A DNA stretch of 64,000 nt from Struthidea cinerea (Eukaryota > Chordata > Aves > Passeriformes > Corcoracidae). Positions 61,421 through 64,000 of the stretch are shown one piece after another (positions within the stretch are counted from its first letter, which is position 1; each line of letters begins with the position of its first letter). The position numbers and the translations under genes are program-made. The notes beneath the pieces were generated by a model. It saw only the letters and a program-made list of their open reading frames with translations, was not told where the DNA came from and ran no database searches. The DNA lies in contig VZTI01002587.1 in assembly GCA_013397865.1 (NCBI GenBank), forward strand, positions 62,001 through 126,000. The letters run 5' to 3'.

Positions 61421-64000
61421 CAGACAGTAATGGACCACACAGACACACTCAAAAGACTAATCATATCCCAATTTATTGGGAAATTCAAGAATTGCTGCAT
61501 TTGAATGAACTATAAATCCTGATTACTCTAGCACTCTAGTAGCACTTTTTTTGCAAATATAAGCCCTTAACTCATCCATTCAACTTCCTTTTCAAATAAA
61601 GCAAGTCAGAAGATAAGCCATCAAAATGAAAGGCAAAGACCTGAGGACTAAAAGGAGCAGGTATCCTGCTGTAAATTATCCCTCATGTTACGCATAGAAG
61701 CTTATAATAGTCAAGGTTACAGGGGAATGGCAGGGGAATGAATTGAAGAAGTTTATTTTGGAGAAAAAAAACAAGTGTTGTCTGCCTTTTTTCTACTTTA
61801 AAATAACCCTTAAGTCAAGCCACATATGTGAAATTCCACCAAACTGATCACAGAAAATGGATTTTAACACCTAATAAAAAGCCTTAGCTTTCCATTCCAC
61901 AACTTCAGATAAATACATTCATCACATCTTCCAGATATACCCTTACAAATAAATCCAACAACAGATCTTGACATTTATGCTGCTTAGAGAAACTTCTAGG
62001 TCTGCTGGATTCAAAAATCTCTCCCCATTTCATCCTGGGTATGCAGAACACTTCAGTTTAACAGCCCTGATTACTCTCTTCATAAATGTGAAACTGAATT
62101 GCAGAGAAGACAAGGATCATCCCTCCAAAGAGACTGTTTCTTGCACTGAAGAGCACCACAGATCCCTAAGCCATTCTCACCAGTGTCATCCATCACAGTG
62201 AATGAGGATTTTAAGCTCACCAAGTGCCCAATGGAGAAAGTCAGCATATACCAGTGGTGTTTACACAATGCTCACGCTAAGCTAAATGTCATCTAAATTA
62301 CCTTTTCCAGAAGGTGCATCTTACTTTTGCTGCAGTGCATTTTCCTCTTTTAGAGTTCACGCACCTGACATCTTTGTGAGTTGACCGCTTGAAGATCTTT
62401 CTACTGACAACTAGTCAGTTATCATTCTTCTGTCTGAAACATAGCTGACATGAAATGAAGTGACATTCCTCTCTTACCCAATGCCCCAGTGATCACAGAT
62501 GTGCCCAAGATGAAGGAAGTCCAATTTCAGTTTCCTCTTCTGCTTGAAGGAGGTTCAAACTTGCACCTTTCACTACTCTATCAGCCAGGAAACCTGGGAG
62601 CCTGGGAACTCACAGTCAGTCCCAGGCAGAGAATGATATAAACTGAAGCGGGAGACAGGTAGGTGGGGGAAATAAATTCTCAGTTTTCCATATGCAGGAG
62701 ACTGCCGTAAAAGCTTAACCATGCATGTAAGAATTTCAACACCATTTCATGTAGCAATGAGGAACACAGATACATGGACCTCCTTGTTGCTTGTTCCTAG
62801 GAAAATCGTTTACTGCAAAAAACCAGACCTTTTTATGCTCTAAACTTAAGCAAAACAAGCACACATTGGCTGCCTGCAGTGTCACTGTTCATGCATGCTT
62901 TTACCCAACCACCTTTCTGATCACACAGGCTCCATGCGTCTCCCCATCCAATCACTGCCTCACGCACGAGGTGACTACACACTAGCCATACAATTTGTTC
63001 TCTGGTTATCTGACCTGTAGCTGAACCTTTCCCAGAGTGCTTCCTGGTGAGCAAGAGTGAACAGAAGTGAACAGGATTTAACAAAAGACTCTTACTCTAT
63101 AAGGCTTTTCTTATCTCCCACAATTTCACCCCTCTTTTTCTTTCAGATCTGAACTGAGAGTTTTGACTGATCTTGTAGTATGCATTTCTATGTTCAAAAC
63201 ATATCCTGCAAGATGTCGCTTGGAAATAGAAAGTCTGCAAGCAGTTTAGTGGAAGATTCATGAGGCAGAGACGAGAAGCACTGTGCTATTCTCAAGGCAG
63301 TCCAGAGCACATGCCCAGGCAGAGCCTTGTGGAAACTCCCCAGTGACCACAGATGCCTGCAGACTGACACAGTAGATTTTAAGGACTGTGCTTCCAGTCT
63401 TATATACCCGAATTCTGCCTACATCCCAGTATCAACATGTTAAAGACTTTGGGTACTGCTTCTCAAGCAACTCTTGACAGATCTAAGAAACCAAAACCCA
63501 CTCTTCCAAGTCCCAACTTCATTCCTATTCTACCTGGCAAAACTAGCTCACTTCTATAAATCTGCACCCATATTACTTCCTGAGAGAAAAAAGGTTGATC
63601 AGTTTCCAGCAGCTTTTGGCAGAAGTGAGTTTTAGATGACCAGCTATTATTTGCTGTTCAATAAGAATACAGCAAACTTTAGGCAATAATATCAGGCATA
63701 AGAGTCAACTGGTGTTCAAACAGCTGAATTAAGAACGATGTCTTGTGGGTAAAGCACTGCCTGCAAACTGAGTCTTTCCTAATTCTGCCTTAGAACACAG
63801 TTTTAAAACTCATGGAGGCCATCAGTTCCTCTTTCTCAGACCATTTCTCCAGATGGTAAATGGAGATAAATAAAACTCTGTTATAGCATGCTTTGAGAAC
63901 TACATAATAGTAAGATTACATTAGTACAAAGGGGTAATCAGCACCTCACAGTAGAAGACACTCCATCATAGCATTGGTAAAGAATCACTGCACTTCAATT
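61421..64000. other. Unique AT-rich sequence to the window end, no gene recognised
   Basis: I see no repeat family, exon or CpG cluster. Near 62636-62680 a GATATAAA and an AATAAA lie about 35 bp apart, which superficially resembles an LTR promoter, but no ends or duplication can be found. Confidence 0.4.

Noticed and set aside
62636..62680. LTR promoter (ATATAAA followed by AATAAA)
   Set aside because: No TG...CA ends, no target duplication and no similarity to the LTRs in this window.
1..64000. CRISPR arrays, bacterial operons, plasmid or phage modules
   Set aside because: No regularly spaced direct repeats, no compact gene runs, and only vertebrate repeat families are present.

Overview
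The window looks like nuclear DNA from a bird, most likely a songbird. The evidence is four kinds of avian repeat. These are 3' ends of CR1 LINEs, a tRNA-Ile-derived SINE with a CR1 tail of the passerine TguSINE1 type, ERVL-type solo LTRs with 5-bp target duplications, and ERVK-type solo LTRs with 6-bp duplications. Background sequence is AT-rich and poor in CpG. I found no complete protein-coding gene, no bacterial-style operon and no intact provirus. Most open frames are short chance frames, or lie inside LTRs. The window is best read as intergenic or deep-intronic DNA. At most a few short coding exons sit on the minus strand, and the best candidate is 52762-52885.

Region 1-10.9 kb is mostly unique sequence, with one LTR-like block near 7.5-7.9 kb and two weak exon candidates. 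Region 10.95-13.2 kb is the best-resolved structure. It is an old minus-strand CR1 that keeps the C-terminal half of the endonuclease, has lost most of its reverse transcriptase, and keeps the 3' end. Two solo LTRs were later inserted into it, one with a perfect 6-bp duplication and one with a one-mismatch duplication. Region 13.2-42.3 kb is mainly unique, with two CR1 tails (18.0-18.4 and 31.6-31.8 kb), a CpG-dense patch (about 24.0 kb), a 39-bp tandem repeat (21.3 kb) and a perfect 17-bp hairpin followed by seven T (31.5 kb). Region 42.3-45.5 kb has two short LTR-like pieces and the SINE.

Region 51.8-61.4 kb holds a 19-N assembly gap flanked by near-identical sequence, the best exon candidate, and a dense LTR cluster. 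The cluster contains two solo LTRs of one ERVL-type family in opposite orientation (53.5-54.5 and 60.2-61.4 kb), a TguERVL-like LTR between them, an ERVK-type LTR related to the one in the 11-kb CR1, and a further LTR-like insert inside the 53.5-kb LTR. The last 2.6 kb are unremarkable.

Family names come from recalled consensus sequences and were not checked by search. Boundaries backed by target duplications are accurate to the base. The others are approximate.
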